From NCBI GenBank assembly GCA_015494185.1, contig WGBT01000142.1:1-5513 (forward strand): 5,513 nt of DNA. The letters are read 5' to 3'. The notes beneath the pieces are model-generated. The model worked only from the letters and a program-made list of their open reading frames with translations. It did no database searches and was not told the origin of the DNA. Positions 5,453-5,513 of the stretch are shown one piece after another; position 1 is the stretch's first letter; each line of letters begins with the position of its first letter. The position numbers and the translations under genes were made by a program. This stretch comes from Hyphomicrobiales bacterium (GTDB lineage: Bacteria; Pseudomonadota; Alphaproteobacteria; Rhizobiales; S144-35).

Positions 5453-5513
5453 CTTCCGGAGCCATCGTCGCTCGCCTCACCCTTTTCCGGGTGAGCGGCG
5501 ATGGGTCTGGAAG
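5453..5513. repeat. Long imperfect palindrome at the right edge (REP-like element or terminator)
   Basis: Two arms pair around the loop TTTTCC (5483-5488). CTCACCC (5476-5482) pairs with GGGTGAG (5489-5495); after a one-sided 5-nt bulge (5471-5475), CCATCGTCG (5462-5470) pairs with CGGCGATGG (5496-5504) with one T-G wobble. After a G/G mismatch, CTTCCGGA (5453-5460) pairs with TCTGGAAG (5506-5513) with one wobble. That is about 24 paired positions per arm, reaching the last base of the window, so the structure may extend further. It may be an extragenic palindromic repeat, a short inverted-repeat element, or part of a terminator for a gene beyond the edge. Confidence 0.7.

Overview
The window looks like a stretch of chromosome from an alphaproteobacterium of moderate G+C content (about half by eye). 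The evidence is an EnvZ/OmpR-type two-component pair beside a branched-chain aminotransferase gene, an rlmH gene with typical family motifs, and two Tad-type minor pseudopilin genes. Family and genus cannot be fixed from the sequence alone. It reads as ordinary housekeeping and regulatory DNA. I see no transposase, phage gene, CRISPR array, tRNA or rRNA.

Layout. Bases 1-1036 (minus) hold the N-terminal 345 residues of an EnvZ-like sensor kinase whose ATP-binding domain lies beyond the left edge. Bases 1173-1913 (minus) hold its OmpR-family response regulator, upstream in the same operon. The 136 bp between them contains a tandem 12-bp repeat, a small hairpin and a short in-frame ORF ending just before the kinase start. 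Bases 1914-2239 are a divergent control region with two sets of direct repeats. Bases 2240-3142 (plus) are a complete class IV PLP aminotransferase (ilvE). A short convergent gap with a G/C-rich hairpin follows. Then come two minus-strand TadE-like genes (3216-3806 and 3898-4515), transcribed 4515 to 3216. A second divergent control region (4516-4783) carries a sigma-54-like motif facing the pilin genes and a possible sigma-70 promoter plus a leader hairpin facing rlmH. Bases 4784-5266 (plus) are rlmH. The remainder to 5513 is non-coding and ends in a long imperfect palindrome that probably continues past the right edge.

How the parts work together. The sensor and regulator should form one phosphorelay, with direct repeats in the shared upstream region as candidate binding sites. 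The TadE-like pair would supply minor pseudopilins to a Tad/Flp pilus machine encoded elsewhere. ilvE (branched-chain amino acid transamination) and rlmH (23S rRNA methylation) are independent housekeeping functions. The more unusual points are the in-frame stop and repeat ahead of the kinase, the proline-to-isoleucine change in its H-box, the GG-N10-GC motif before the pilin genes, and the terminal palindrome.
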